Shown: positions 7,757-17,146, counted from the first letter of the stretch. The stretch: DNA of 64,000 bases from Streptomyces luteolifulvus (GCF_008806595.1 NZ_VZRB01000024.1:1-64000); one strand, 5' to 3'. Notes: a model not told the origin generated them from the letters alone. Made by a program: numbers and translations.

Positions 7757-9297
7757 GGCGCCGTCCCTTCCTTCATGCCGTCGTCCGGGGAACGCAGTAC
7801 TCCGGGAATCGCGGCCCGTACGGTGGTCGGCCGCCCTGGGGAGGAGACCACCGTGAACGTGCCGCCGAGCCGTGTGATCCGCTCGGTCATGGAGACCAGC
7901 CCAAGGTGGCCCGGATGCGGTGTGTCCGGGGTGAAGCCCTGGCCGTCGTCGCGTACCTCGATGAGCAGGTCTCGCCCGTCCGTGCCTTCGCACCGGATGT
8001 GGACTTCCAGCTGCTGCGCCTCGGCGTGTTTCACGGCGTTGATCATCGCCTCGCTGACCATCCGGAACAGGTCGGTCTCCTGTTCCTGGAGCAACGGCAA
8101 GGGGTGCTGAGGACCTTCCACGACGACGGGCAGATGATGCCGGGCCTCGATGGCCGCGGCGTGCCGCCGGACGGCGGAGACCAGTCCCTCTTCATGGAGG
8201 GCTTCGGGACGGAGCTGGAAGATCAGCGCCCGCATCTCCGCCAGTGCGCCCTGAACCAGGTCCCGCAGTTCGGCAAGGCCGGCCGTCACCTCCGGCATCG
8301 GGGGTGAGGCCTGTTCGGCCAGCATCTGCACCGCACGGCTGCGCAGGGTCATGGAGAACAGGGCCTGGCTCACCGAGTCGTGCAGGTCCCGGGCCAGGCG
8401 GTGCCGTTCGTCCAGGGCTGCCTTCGCCTCGAGCTGGACCAGCATCCGCGCGTTGTCGACGGCCACGGCCGCCTGGTCGGCGATGGCCGACAGGAACGCC
8501 AGGTCGGAGTCGGAGGGCTGACTGCCTTTGAGATAGAAGCCGTTGAACACCCCGACGGTCGTGCCGCGCACGATGAGTGGCAGCACGGCGATGGTGTGCC
8601 AGCTCTGCCGCCGGCTGATCTCGTGCAGTGGTGTGAAACGCTCGTCGGCCAGGGTGAGTTCCCGCCATCCTTCGACCACGACGGGCTTGCCGGTCTCGAA
8701 GACCTCCGAGGACAGCAGGGGAGCCCCCAGCTCCCGGCAGGCCTTGAGACGGTCCACGTAGTCGGGCGTGCCCGGGTAGTCACCGCTTGTGCCCACCTGC
8801 CGCAGCTCGCCCTGCTCGTCCATGATCAGAAAGGTGCACGCTTCCATGCCCGACGCGTGCCGGACGTCCCGTGCCAGGGAGTCGAGGCCCGTGGTGAGCG
8901 ACTCGGCGAAGGCGATGCTCGCCGAGGTCCGGCTGAACGCCTTGAGCCGCCGTTCCTGGCGTCGAGCGTCGGTCACATCACGGAACCGGACGATCCGAAC
9001 GGGCTGCGGAGGCGTCCGTACCACCGCCGGCATGTATTCGATCTCCCGGTCCCCGAGGGTCACGACGGCCGTCACACCAGGTTCCGCGCCGACCATGGGC
9101 AGGGGGAAGTCGGCAGCGGGCAGGGCGCGCAGTTCGTCGAGATCACGGCCCAGAATGTGGCAGCCTGCCTGGTTGACATGCTGGAAGTGCTCGCTGTCGG
9201 GGCTGAGCACGGCGATTCCGTCGAGTGCGCTCTCCACCAGCTCGACGAGTGCGGCCAAACCCATGTTCTCCAGGGACACGCTCGAAGCGTGCCCCAC
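7753..9297 (-). CDS. Soluble PAS-GAF histidine kinase (NarX/DesK-like HisKA_3)
   Basis: The product has 514 residues. I chose GTG 9297 because GGGGGG stands just upstream; longer frames translate to low-complexity sequence. Domains in order are a PAS-like sensor (~5-105), a GAF domain (~120-285), a HisKA_3 dimerisation domain with the phospho-accepting His in LARDLHDSVSQALFSM, and an HATPase_c domain with the N box EAMINAVKHAEA and the G box VRDDGQGF. No membrane segment is seen, so it senses an intracellular ligand, often an aromatic or redox signal in GAF kinases of this type. It forms a translationally coupled two-component system with the regulator downstream. Confidence 0.9.
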   Translation of the reverse strand: MGHASSVSLENMGLAALVELVESALDGIAVLSPDSEHFQHVNQAGCHILGRDLDELRALPAADFPLPMVGAEPGVTAVVTLGDREIEYMPAVVRTPPQPVRIVRFRDVTDARRQERRLKAFSRTSASIAFAESLTTGLDSLARDVRHASGMEACTFLIMDEQGELRQVGTSGDYPGTPDYVDRLKACRELGAPLLSSEVFETGKPVVVEGWRELTLADERFTPLHEISRRQSWHTIAVLPLIVRGTTVGVFNGFYLKGSQPSDSDLAFLSAIADQAAVAVDNARMLVQLEAKAALDERHRLARDLHDSVSQALFSMTLRSRAVQMLAEQASPPMPEVTAGLAELRDLVQGALAEMRALIFQLRPEALHEEGLVSAVRRHAAAIEARHHLPVVVEGPQHPLPLLQEQETDLFRMVSEAMINAVKHAEAQQLEVHIRCEGTDGRDLLIEVRDDGQGFTPDTPHPGHLGLVSMTERITRLGGTFTVVSSPGRPTTVRAAIPGVLRSPDDGMKEGTAP

Positions 9298-9499
9298 GTG
9301 CCCCCCTTTCGCATAGGGCAAATGTCCTGTCTGCGGTTGCCCCCTCGGCCACCCGATGAGTCCGTGTCCGCGCGTGCGCCGAGCGTCAGCTGTCGGATGT
9401 GCGGGGCAGCGGCCAGGCCGGAGACTCGCGTCACGCCAGTGTGACGCCCACGTTGCGCCCACCGGCACTCCCCGCGTTCCCTTCGGCGAAAGGCTTCCC

Positions 9500-10348
9500 A
9501 TGCGGTTGGCGAATCTAGGCGGACGGTTGTCCCTCGTACACGGTGACGGTCTGGTGGACATCGAGCGACTCAGCGGCGGGCGCTTCGACCACGATCCGCA
9601 GCAGGCCTTCGAGCGCTGGGACGAGTTGACCCGCTGGGCCGCGACGGCCGATCTCGAGGCCGCCGAGGTGCTCCCGTTCCGGCCGGAGGACCTGGGGCCG
9701 CCCGTCCCGGCCCCCCGACAGGTGTTCGCCGTCGGACTGAACTACGACGAGCACGCCCGTGAGTCCGGCTTTGTGCGTCCGGCCGCGCCGCTGGTCTTCA
9801 CCAAGTACCTGTCCTCGCTCACCGGGCCGGTGAGCACCGTGGAGCTGCCCACGGACACCGTCGACTGGGAGGTGGAGCTGGTCGCCGTGATCGGGCGTGA
9901 GGCCCGGCACGTCTCTGCCGACGAGAGCTGGTCCTACGTCGCCGGACTCACCGTGGGCCAGGACCTCTCCGAGCGCACCTGCCAGCACGCCGGGCCCGCT
10001 CCGCAGTTCAGTCTTGCCAAGTCCTTTCCCGGGTTCTCGCCGACCGGCCCCTTCCTGGTGACGCCGGACGAGCTTGACGATCCCGAGGATCTGGCGCTGA
10101 GCTGCGAGGTCGACGGCGTGGTGCTGCAGAAGGGACGCACCGGCCAGATGATCTTCCCGGTGCGTGAGCTGATCGCCTACCTCTCGTCCATCGTGACCCT
10201 TCACCCCGGAGACCTGGTCTTCACGGGTACGCCTGCCGGGGTCGGCGCGGGCCGGACCCCGGCGCTCTACCTTCGGCCGGGGCAGACGCTGCACAGTCAC
10301 ATCGCCGGCCTGGGCGACCTCCGGCAGACGTTCACCGGAGGTGCGTGA
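9500..10348 (+). CDS. Fumarylacetoacetate hydrolase (FAH)-family protein
   Basis: The product has 282 residues. The C-terminal FAH domain carries the divalent-metal ligands in DWEVELVAVIG (Glu-x-Glu) and GQDLSERTCQ (Asp), and the active-site stretch LVFTGTPAGVG. FAH-family enzymes hydrolyse C-C bonds of acylpyruvates, or hydrate or decarboxylate 2-oxo-dienoates, at the end of aromatic ring-cleavage routes. It opens an operon: its TGA overlaps the next start, and a ring hydroxylase, an extradiol dioxygenase and a transporter follow. It therefore probably handles the ring-cleavage product. The ATG follows an AGGC-containing weak ribosome site. Confidence 0.87.
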   Translation: MRLANLGGRLSLVHGDGLVDIERLSGGRFDHDPQQAFERWDELTRWAATADLEAAEVLPFRPEDLGPPVPAPRQVFAVGLNYDEHARESGFVRPAAPLVFTKYLSSLTGPVSTVELPTDTVDWEVELVAVIGREARHVSADESWSYVAGLTVGQDLSERTCQHAGPAPQFSLAKSFPGFSPTGPFLVTPDELDDPEDLALSCEVDGVVLQKGRTGQMIFPVRELIAYLSSIVTLHPGDLVFTGTPAGVGAGRTPALYLRPGQTLHSHIAGLGDLRQTFTGGA

Positions 10349-12078
10349 TGCCCACCGGACGGCGATCCCACAACGACGCCGGCACCTCCCTTCCAGCGGA
10401 CGGCGACACGATCCACGACCTGCTGATCATCGGCGGCGGCTCCGTAGGACTGACCCTGGGGGCGACCTGGGCCATGCTCGGCCGGGACGCCGTTGTCTTC
10501 GACCGGCAGCCGAGCCTGTACGGCCTTCCCCGAGTCGGCCACATCGATCACGAGATCATGCGGATGCTCCAGCAGCTGGGCGCCGAAGGACCTACCCTCG
10601 AGGACGCCTACGCGACCAAGAGCTACACCTGGATCAACGCCGAGGGCGAGACCCTGCTGGAGTTCCCCTGGGGCGAGGAGGGAATCTCCGGCTGGCACTC
10701 GGACTACATGCAGAACTCCGCCATCCTGGAACGCAGCCTGCTCGACCGGATCCTGAGGTCCCAGACCGTTGCGCACATGCCGGGCTGGGAAGTCGTGGAC
10801 CTGGTCCAGCACGACGACCACGTCGAACTGAGCGCGGAACGCACCCGCACGGTCCCGGGCGAGTCGCGCCCCGTTCTCACCGGTGAGCACCGCCAGTTCC
10901 GCGCCCGGTACGTGGTCGCCTGCGACGGTGCCAACAGCCGAACCCGCCAGATGTTGGGCATCGACCGCGACGATCTGGGCTTCAACGAGAAGTGGCTGGT
11001 CATCGACGCCCGTATCAAGCGTCCGTTCTCGCTGGCCTTCGACTCCGGCCAGGTATGCGACCCACGTCGGCCGACGACCGTACTGCCGCTGGGCAAGGAC
11101 CACCGACGGTGGGAGTGGCATCTCCGACCGGATGAGAATCCCGAGGACTTCCTCCGACCCGACAAGGCCTGGGAGCTGCTCGCCCCGTTCGACGTCACCG
11201 AGCACGACGTCGAACCGGTCCGGCAGCTCGTGTACACCTTCGAAGCACGGATCGCCCATCGCTGGCGCTCCGGCCGCGTCTTCCTGGCCGGTGACGCCGC
11301 CCACACCATGCCGCCCTTCATGGGCCAGGGCATGTGCTCGGGCATGCGGGACGCCCGTAACCTCGCCTGGAAACTCGACCTCGTGCTCTCCGGAGTGGCC
11401 GACGAGACGCTCCTTGACACCTACCAGGTCGAGCGCGACCCCCATGTCAGGGACTGGACGGTCATCTCCCTGGAGAGCGGCAGGATTCCCTGCATCATCG
11501 ACCCGGAAGAGGCCCGCAAACGCGACGAGATGTTCCGCGCCGGCTTCCGCCCGCCCATGCCGGACTTCCCGCAACTGGTCAACGGAATCCTGCACCGCAC
11601 AGCCGACGGCAGCCCGTTGGCGCCCGCCGGGGAACTCGGGCTCCAAGGACGCGTCCGGATCGCAGACCGGATTGACCTGTTCGACCGCCTGCTGCCCACC
11701 ACCGGCTTCACGGTGGTCAGCATCACCGACGACCCACGCACCACGCTCGGCCCCCGGCGCACCGCCGCTCTGGAACGCCTCGGCTGCCACTTCTACACGG
11801 TGCGCTCAGCCGCCTCCGGCCCGAACCGCAGCTCCGGCACGCCGGGCCGCACCGACATCGTCGACGTCGACGGAACCTACGCGGAGTACTTCCGCACCCG
11901 AGGCATCGACGTCGTCATCAACCGGCCGGACTTCTACGTCTTCGGCGGCAGCGACCTGTCCGGCCTGGCAGCGCTCGCCGACGACCTCCTCGACCAGACC
12001 ACGGCCGTGCGGTCCACCCCTGCAAGCCAGGATGACCGGGTGCCGGTCACGGCGGTCCGGGATGGCGGTCACGTATGA
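10345..12078 (+). CDS. FAD-dependent aromatic hydroxylase (MhpA/PheA-like class A flavoprotein)
   Basis: The protein has 577 residues and is a class A flavoprotein monooxygenase. The Rossmann motif GGGSVGLTLGATWAMLGRD is near residue 32, the DG motif is VACDGANSRTRQMLG near 190 and the GD motif is LAGDAAHTMPPFMGQG near 320. The C-terminal domain is thioredoxin-like, as in phenol and 3-(3-hydroxyphenyl)propionate hydroxylases. It should use NAD(P)H and oxygen to add an ortho hydroxyl to a phenolic acid, making a catechol for the next enzyme. It overlaps the FAH gene (GTGA), with GGAGG just upstream; ATG 10348 is an equally possible start. Confidence 0.88.
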   Translation: MMPTGRRSHNDAGTSLPADGDTIHDLLIIGGGSVGLTLGATWAMLGRDAVVFDRQPSLYGLPRVGHIDHEIMRMLQQLGAEGPTLEDAYATKSYTWINAEGETLLEFPWGEEGISGWHSDYMQNSAILERSLLDRILRSQTVAHMPGWEVVDLVQHDDHVELSAERTRTVPGESRPVLTGEHRQFRARYVVACDGANSRTRQMLGIDRDDLGFNEKWLVIDARIKRPFSLAFDSGQVCDPRRPTTVLPLGKDHRRWEWHLRPDENPEDFLRPDKAWELLAPFDVTEHDVEPVRQLVYTFEARIAHRWRSGRVFLAGDAAHTMPPFMGQGMCSGMRDARNLAWKLDLVLSGVADETLLDTYQVERDPHVRDWTVISLESGRIPCIIDPEEARKRDEMFRAGFRPPMPDFPQLVNGILHRTADGSPLAPAGELGLQGRVRIADRIDLFDRLLPTTGFTVVSITDDPRTTLGPRRTAALERLGCHFYTVRSAASGPNRSSGTPGRTDIVDVDGTYAEYFRTRGIDVVINRPDFYVFGGSDLSGLAALADDLLDQTTAVRSTPASQDDRVPVTAVRDGGHV

Positions 12079-12130
12079 GCACCGACCGGTCCCATCCTGT
12101 CCGCCCGCGAACCCCGCAGGGGAGGAACCC

Positions 12131-13093
12131 GTGCCACTCCACAGGATCGAGCAGCTGACTCTCGGAGTTCCCGACGTCGCCGCTGCCGCCGGCTTCTACG
12201 AGGACTTCGGCCTCGTCCGAAGCCACACCACACCCACCGCAAGCCCCGAACCCAGCCTCGTCTTCGGCACCACCGACGGCGGCGACCAGCTCCGCCTCGT
12301 GCACAGCGACCGGCGTCGGCTGCTGGAGGCCACGTTCGCCGCCGACGACCCCGACGACCTGGCACGCATCACGCGCCGACTGCAGCACCTGGACTTCCCG
12401 GTGCAGGTCACCACGACCGGCATCGGCAAGAACACCCAGTGCCTGGCAGCCGAACCGGCCACCGGCATCAGCGTCCGGATCGTCGTCCGCTCACGCCTGG
12501 TGCAACCGCCCGCCCCGGCCCCGCTGTACAACGGCCCCGGTCGCACGGCCCGCATCGCCCGGCGGGCCCCCGCCCTGCTGCGCCCCGATCCGGTCCGGCC
12601 GCGTCGACTGGGCCACTTCGTCCTGGGCACGACCGACTTCGACACCACGCGCCAGTTCTTCACCGACGGACTGGAGTTCAAGGTCAGCGACATCGTCAAG
12701 GACGTCGGAGTGTTCCTGCGATGCTCCACCGACCACCACAACCTGCTCGTCCAGCGCGCCCCGGTACCCTTCCTGCACCACACCAGCTGGCAGGTCGACG
12801 ACGTCGACGAGATCGGCCGCGGCGCGATGAGCATGCTGGAGCGGGACCCTGGCCGCCATGTGTGGGGACTGGGCCGCCACTACGCCGGAAGCAACTTCTT
12901 CTGGTACCTGAAGGACCCGGCCGGAAACTTCGCCGAGTACCACAGCGACATGGACTGCATCCCTGAAGACGCCCTGTGGACCCCGGAGGAACTCGAAGGG
13001 GCACGCGGGCTCTATCAGTGGGGGCCGCCGCCTCCGCCCTCCTTCATCAAGCCCGAAGACCTGGCGGACATGATGATCTCCAGCCACCCGTGA
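12131..13093 (+). CDS. Type I extradiol ring-cleavage dioxygenase (VOC superfamily)
   Basis: The product has 320 residues, starting at GTG 12131 with GGGGAGG upstream; the nearer ATG 12075 is out of frame. It consists of two VOC domains. The N-terminal domain (~1-120) lacks metal ligands, as usual. The C-terminal domain has the 2-His-1-carboxylate iron site: His in RRLGHFVLGTTD, His in FLHHTSWQVDD and Glu in NFAEYHSD. It cleaves a catechol next to its hydroxyls (meta cleavage) and is preceded by the hydroxylase that would form that catechol. A Pro-rich stretch (WGPPPPPSF) near the C-terminus is unusual. No C-C hydrolase of the MhpC type lies in the cluster. Confidence 0.87.
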   Translation: MPLHRIEQLTLGVPDVAAAAGFYEDFGLVRSHTTPTASPEPSLVFGTTDGGDQLRLVHSDRRRLLEATFAADDPDDLARITRRLQHLDFPVQVTTTGIGKNTQCLAAEPATGISVRIVVRSRLVQPPAPAPLYNGPGRTARIARRAPALLRPDPVRPRRLGHFVLGTTDFDTTRQFFTDGLEFKVSDIVKDVGVFLRCSTDHHNLLVQRAPVPFLHHTSWQVDDVDEIGRGAMSMLERDPGRHVWGLGRHYAGSNFFWYLKDPAGNFAEYHSDMDCIPEDALWTPEELEGARGLYQWGPPPPPSFIKPEDLADMMISSHP

Positions 13094-13312
13094 GGCCTCT
13101 CGGGCGCTGTCGAGCACCGACCCGACTGCGCCCGCGAGCATTCTTGCCGGGCGTGCGCCGGACGGTCCCTCAGGACCCCTGCTTCCACCGGTCATCGAAA
13201 TCTCCCGCGCACAAACTCCGGTTCTGCTGCCCGGCCTTTCAACGTCGTCAACACAGGCGCCCGCACACGCCCCCGAGGCCGCCACCTCCTCAGCCCGAAT
13301 CCGAAGGTCGAT

Positions 13313-14584
13313 ATGACACCATCCGCAACGCACACCCAGGCCGGCAGCGAGTCGGTGCGACGCAGCCGCTGGCGGGCACGCACCGTCCTGCTGCTGGGCA
13401 TGCTTGTCTTCTTCGCCTACGGCTACGACCTGTACGCCCTGCAGACCGTTGCACCGTCGCTGCTGAACCACCCCACCTGGGATGTCACACCAGGCACCTT
13501 GGGCACGCTGGCCAGCTTCACCGCGCTGGGCGAGGCGATCGGCGCCTTCGGCGTCGGCCGGATGGGCGACGTCTACGGCCGCAGGACTCCGATCGCGATC
13601 TGCGTCGCATGGATCTCGGGCTGCATGCTGGCCGCGGGACTGGTCACCGGCTTGCTGGCCTTCGGAGTCACCCGTTTCCTGCTGGGCATCGGCCTGGGGG
13701 CGCTGGCCCCGCTCGTCTGTGCCGTTGTCGTGGACTGGGCCCGGGTGGGGCGGCGTTCGCTGTACTGCGGCATGGCACTGTCGGCCATCCCTCTCGGGGG
13801 AGTGGCGGCGGCGAGTGCCGGTCGCGGCTTCCTGCCGGGCATGGAGTTCCAGTGGTTGTTCCTGGTCGGGGTCCTGCCCATCCTGCTGCTGCCGGCCTGC
13901 TGGAGTCTGATTCCGGCTGTGGCGCCTGAGGAGGCGTCCCTTCCCGACCGGGCCACGCGCCGGAACACCCAGGTGGTCTCGAACGAGTGGTGGGCCCTGT
14001 TCGAGCCCGGCTGGCTGGCGGCGAGCATCCTGTTCTCCCTTGCCTCCTTCATCGGGCTGCTGCTGATCTACGGGGCGAGCTCCTGGCTGCCCTCCCTGAT
14101 GACCGATGCGGGATACGACGTCGACTCCACCCTCGAACTCGTCCTCGTGTTCAACTGCGGAGCCGTCGCCGGAACGCTGCTGTTCTCCATGCTCGCCGAC
14201 TGGATCCCCGCGAAGATCTGCGTCGTCTGCCTGTTCCTCTGCGCCATGGTGGCCCTGCGGGCTCTGACCACCGCCGAAGGGCACACCGCGCTCCTGGCCG
14301 CGGTTGCCGTGGCCGGCGCGAGCATTCTGGGCGCACAGAACGTCATCAACTCCTACGTGGCCCGTTACTACCCCCATCGGATACGTGGCACCGCCCTCGG
14401 ATTCACTCTCGGGGTCGGACGCTTCGGCTCCCTCCTCGGTCCCAGCTACCTGACCTTCCTGATCGGCGTGAACTCCGATGCCAAGGCCGGCTTCTACACT
14501 CTCGTCACACCGGCGCTGATCGGGGCGGTCGTCGTCTTCCTGGTGCCCCGCGGGCGGCGATCGGAGCGGCTCCGGGCGTCCTGA
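13313..14584 (+). CDS. MFS transporter, aromatic acid:proton symporter (AAHS)-like
   Basis: The protein has 423 residues and about 12 hydrophobic segments. The AAHS signatures are visible: YGYDLYALQ in helix 1 and the motif-A-like loop GRMGDVYGRR between helices 2 and 3. Related carriers (BenK, PcaK) import aromatic acids with protons. It lies 219 bases downstream of the extradiol dioxygenase on the same strand and likely imports the substrate of this cluster. A strong hairpin follows between it and the convergent membrane-protein gene. No clear ribosome site precedes ATG 13313, so the start is moderately sure. Confidence 0.85.
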   Translation: MTPSATHTQAGSESVRRSRWRARTVLLLGMLVFFAYGYDLYALQTVAPSLLNHPTWDVTPGTLGTLASFTALGEAIGAFGVGRMGDVYGRRTPIAICVAWISGCMLAAGLVTGLLAFGVTRFLLGIGLGALAPLVCAVVVDWARVGRRSLYCGMALSAIPLGGVAAASAGRGFLPGMEFQWLFLVGVLPILLLPACWSLIPAVAPEEASLPDRATRRNTQVVSNEWWALFEPGWLAASILFSLASFIGLLLIYGASSWLPSLMTDAGYDVDSTLELVLVFNCGAVAGTLLFSMLADWIPAKICVVCLFLCAMVALRALTTAEGHTALLAAVAVAGASILGAQNVINSYVARYYPHRIRGTALGFTLGVGRFGSLLGPSYLTFLIGVNSDAKAGFYTLVTPALIGAVVVFLVPRGRRSERLRAS

Positions 14585-14664
14585 CACGGTTCCGTCCTCC
14601 GGCTCATGTGCGGGCGTGACCCCGCCGTCCCTTTCACGTACGCGCGTGACCCACCGTCCGATCC

Positions 14665-14693
14665 AGCCGGCAGCCTGTTTCAGGCTGCCGGCT
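14665..14693. terminator. Strong bidirectional hairpin terminator
   Basis: Thirteen-base perfect arms agccggcagcctg and caggctgccggct with a ttt loop. It lies at the convergence of the MFS gene (plus) and the membrane-protein gene (minus), overlapping the latter's stop codon. Confidence 0.75.
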
Positions 14694-15306
14694 CCCGGCT
14701 TTCCGCCCCGTACTCGGCCACGTCTCCGTTCCGCCTGTGCTTGAGCGCCCAGGGCGCAAGCAGGGCGACCGCGGTGGGAAGTGACAGGTTCGCGACCATG
14801 ATGAGCAACTCTTCCCGCCAGGTGTAGCCGGCGGCGAACACACCGAGCAGCGCATTGGCGCCGCACACGAGCGACCACAGAGGAAGGAAGGCGGCGGTCG
14901 CGCCCCGGCTCCTCGCCCGGTCCGCGACACCCGGAGCCAGCACCGCGACCAGGAGGGTCACGGCTGCCCAGAGCAGGATGCCGGCCGTAAGCATCACCGG
15001 AGTGCGGCCCGTCGTGAGGACGGGACCGCCCTCCCACTCACTCTCGCTCACCCACCACATCACCAGGCTTGCCAGGACCGGCAAGGAGAACATGACCCCG
15101 AAGTCGACGATCCGGTCGGCGACTCGGATGCCGGAGGCCATGCCGAGCCCTGCGTTCAGCGCCGACAGGCAGTACCAGAGAGGTACGAACACAGCCACCG
15201 AAGCCGCGCCCACCGAGCGGGAGGCGGGTGGTGCGAAGAGGGCCGAGAGCAGGAAAACCGCGATGGACAACAGCATCCCGGCGAGCAGAAGTCGTGGCAG
15301 ACGCAT
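14680..15306 (-). CDS. Predicted six-helix membrane protein with internal duplication, unknown function
   Basis: The product has 208 residues, starting at ATG 15306 (the codon before it is TTG). I do not recognise the family. About six hydrophobic segments are visible. The two halves are related: AVFVPLWYCLSALNAGLGMASG in the first half aligns with AAFLPLWSLVCGANALLGVFAAG in the second, each followed by a segment with SLP and a Trp-rich or Pro-rich helix. Such tandem three-helix repeats suggest a small transporter or channel-like protein. It sits between the aromatic transporter and the SDR pair, convergent with the former. The role is open. Confidence 0.7.
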   Translation of the reverse strand: MRLPRLLLAGMLLSIAVFLLSALFAPPASRSVGAASVAVFVPLWYCLSALNAGLGMASGIRVADRIVDFGVMFSLPVLASLVMWWVSESEWEGGPVLTTGRTPVMLTAGILLWAAVTLLVAVLAPGVADRARSRGATAAFLPLWSLVCGANALLGVFAAGYTWREELLIMVANLSLPTAVALLAPWALKHRRNGDVAEYGAESREPAA

Positions 15307-15428
15307 CAAAGTTCACTTTCGTGCTGTACGACGTGCAGGCCGTGCGCGGCCGGCGCGCAGAGGAGTGGGGGGAGATGGCGTGGGGCGACCGGGAGAGTCC
15401 CGGTCGCCCCACGCGGAGACTGTCTGCG

Positions 15429-16328
15429 TCAACTGTTCGCCCGGCACACCGTGAGCAGATCGGCGAGGCCGACGCGGGTCAGGAACTCGCGCCGGATCCG
15501 GTCGGCGACGTCCGAGACTTCTTCGGAACCGTCGTCGATCGGGTCGATGGTGACCCGATACGGGCGCTGCCCGGCCGGCAGCGCGACGATGCGGGTGATC
15601 TCGTCGGAGACGAGGGACGCCTCGGCACCTTCCGGGGCCAGCGCGGCGAGCTTCTCACCCACCTGACCGACCAGGCCGGCGTACCTGGTCTCGTACTCCG
15701 CTTCGACATCGTGGTCGGACGGACGACCGGAGTGGGTGAAGTGGTTGGTGCCGCTCGTGAACGCACCCGGGACCACGATGGATGTCTCGACTCCCCAGCG
15801 GGCCAGTTCGGCCGCGTAGCTGACGGCGAGGGAGTCCATCGCGGCCTTGGCGGCGAAGTACGGTGCCAGGTAGGGCGGGGTGCCGCCCTTGACACTGGTG
15901 CTGGACACCCAGAGCACCAGGCCTCGGCCCGCCTGACGCATGCTGGGCAGGGCGGCACGGTTGACGCGCTGCGTCGACAGCACGTTCACGTCGTACAGGT
16001 CGGCCAGCTGCTCGGGAGTGAAAGCCTCGGTGGGGCCGGTGACCATGTGGCCGGCGTTGTGGATCAGGACATCGATACGGCCGTGCTCGTCGAGGATCTG
16101 GCTGATCGCGGTGTCGACGGACTCCTGCGAGGTGACGTCGAGTTCGATGGAGCGCAGGTCGACATCGTGTTCCTTGCTGTAGACGCAAGCGGCTTCGACC
16201 TGTGGGGCGTTGCGGGTCGTGGTCTGGCGCATTCCGGCGTACACGGTGTGCCCGGCGTCCGCGAGAGCGCGGGCGGTGAGGGCGCCGAATCCGCTGGAGG
16301 CACCGGTGATGACGACGATGTTGCTCAT
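15429..16328 (-). CDS. SDR-family oxidoreductase
   Basis: The protein has 299 residues; ATG 16328 follows CAGGAGA. The motifs are TGASSGFG at residues ~8-15, HNAGH near 90, Ser in LWVSSTSV and the catalytic YFAAK. At 299 residues it is longer than a typical 250-residue SDR, with a C-terminal extension like those of keto-reductases acting on bulky substrates. It lies 80 bases after the next SDR on the same strand, so the two form a probable transcription unit under the TetR gene upstream. The substrate is unknown. Confidence 0.88.
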   Translation of the reverse strand: MSNIVVITGASSGFGALTARALADAGHTVYAGMRQTTTRNAPQVEAACVYSKEHDVDLRSIELDVTSQESVDTAISQILDEHGRIDVLIHNAGHMVTGPTEAFTPEQLADLYDVNVLSTQRVNRAALPSMRQAGRGLVLWVSSTSVKGGTPPYLAPYFAAKAAMDSLAVSYAAELARWGVETSIVVPGAFTSGTNHFTHSGRPSDHDVEAEYETRYAGLVGQVGEKLAALAPEGAEASLVSDEITRIVALPAGQRPYRVTIDPIDDGSEEVSDVADRIRREFLTRVGLADLLTVCRANS

Positions 16329-16408
16329 GACACGTATCTCCTGGGGTTTCTGGACGACCGGGTCCAGCCGACGCAGTTGACAGCTGCGGCCGGTTGCGGG
16401 CGTTGCGA

Positions 16409-17146
16409 TCAGGCGATGCCGCCGTTGGCGTAGAGGACCTGACCGTTGATCCACCGGGCCGGGCCGGCGAGAAAGGCCACCGTTTCGGCGATGTCCTGCG
16501 GGGTGCCGAGGCGTTCGAGCGGTGCCGCCTTGGACAGGTTGTCGATCGTCTTCTCGTCCTTGCCCTCGAGGAAGAGCGGAGTGGCGGTGGGGCCGGGTGC
16601 AACGGCGTTGACGGTGATGTCCTTGCCGCGCAGTTCCCGGGCCAGTACGAGCGTCATGGCCTCGACCGCGCCCTTGCTTGCCACGTAGGCGCCGTAGGCC
16701 GGGAACTGCAGGCGGGTGACGGACGTTGAGAAGTTGATGACCGCGCCGCCCCCGCGGACGCGCCGGGCCGCCTGTTGGGAGACGACGAAGGTGCCGCGGA
16801 TGTTGGTGCGATGCATGCGGTCGAGGTCGTCGAGGTCCAGCGTCGCGATGGGCGAAAGGATCATGATCCCGGCAGTGTTGACCACGACGTCGATGCCGCC
16901 GAACTCCCGCTCCACCGCGTCGAACGCGGCGGACATCGCGTGCTCGTCGGCGACGTCACCACCCACCGCCACGGCCCTGCCACCGGACGAGGCGATGGCG
17001 GCGACCGTCTCCTCGGCCTTGGCCTTGTTACCTGCGTAGTGCACGCCGACGGCTATGCCGTCCGACGCCAGGCGCTCTGCGACCGCCCTGCCGATGCCGC
17101 CGGAGCCGCCGGTGACGAGGGCGACGCGGGTCACGTTGTCGTTCAT
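16409..17146 (-). CDS. SDR-family oxidoreductase (3-oxoacyl reductase-like)
   Basis: The protein has 245 residues; ATG 17146 is preceded by AAGGAAC. It is a classical SDR: the cofactor loop is TGGSGGIGRA, then NTAG, the catalytic Ser in NFSTSV and the catalytic pair in YVASKGAVE. The C-terminal WINGQVLYANGG matches 3-oxoacyl-ACP-reductase-like enzymes. It is the first enzyme gene after a TetR regulator and precedes a second SDR, suggesting a two-enzyme regulated unit that may reduce reactive carbonyls, but the substrate cannot be told from sequence. Confidence 0.88.
   Translation of the reverse strand: MNDNVTRVALVTGGSGGIGRAVAERLASDGIAVGVHYAGNKAKAEETVAAIASSGGRAVAVGGDVADEHAMSAAFDAVEREFGGIDVVVNTAGIMILSPIATLDLDDLDRMHRTNIRGTFVVSQQAARRVRGGGAVINFSTSVTRLQFPAYGAYVASKGAVEAMTLVLARELRGKDITVNAVAPGPTATPLFLEGKDEKTIDNLSKAAPLERLGTPQDIAETVAFLAGPARWINGQVLYANGGIA

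Noticed and set aside
12491..15037. 848-residue minus-strand open frame
   Set aside because: It spans the dioxygenase and MFS genes in antisense and has no recognisable domain.
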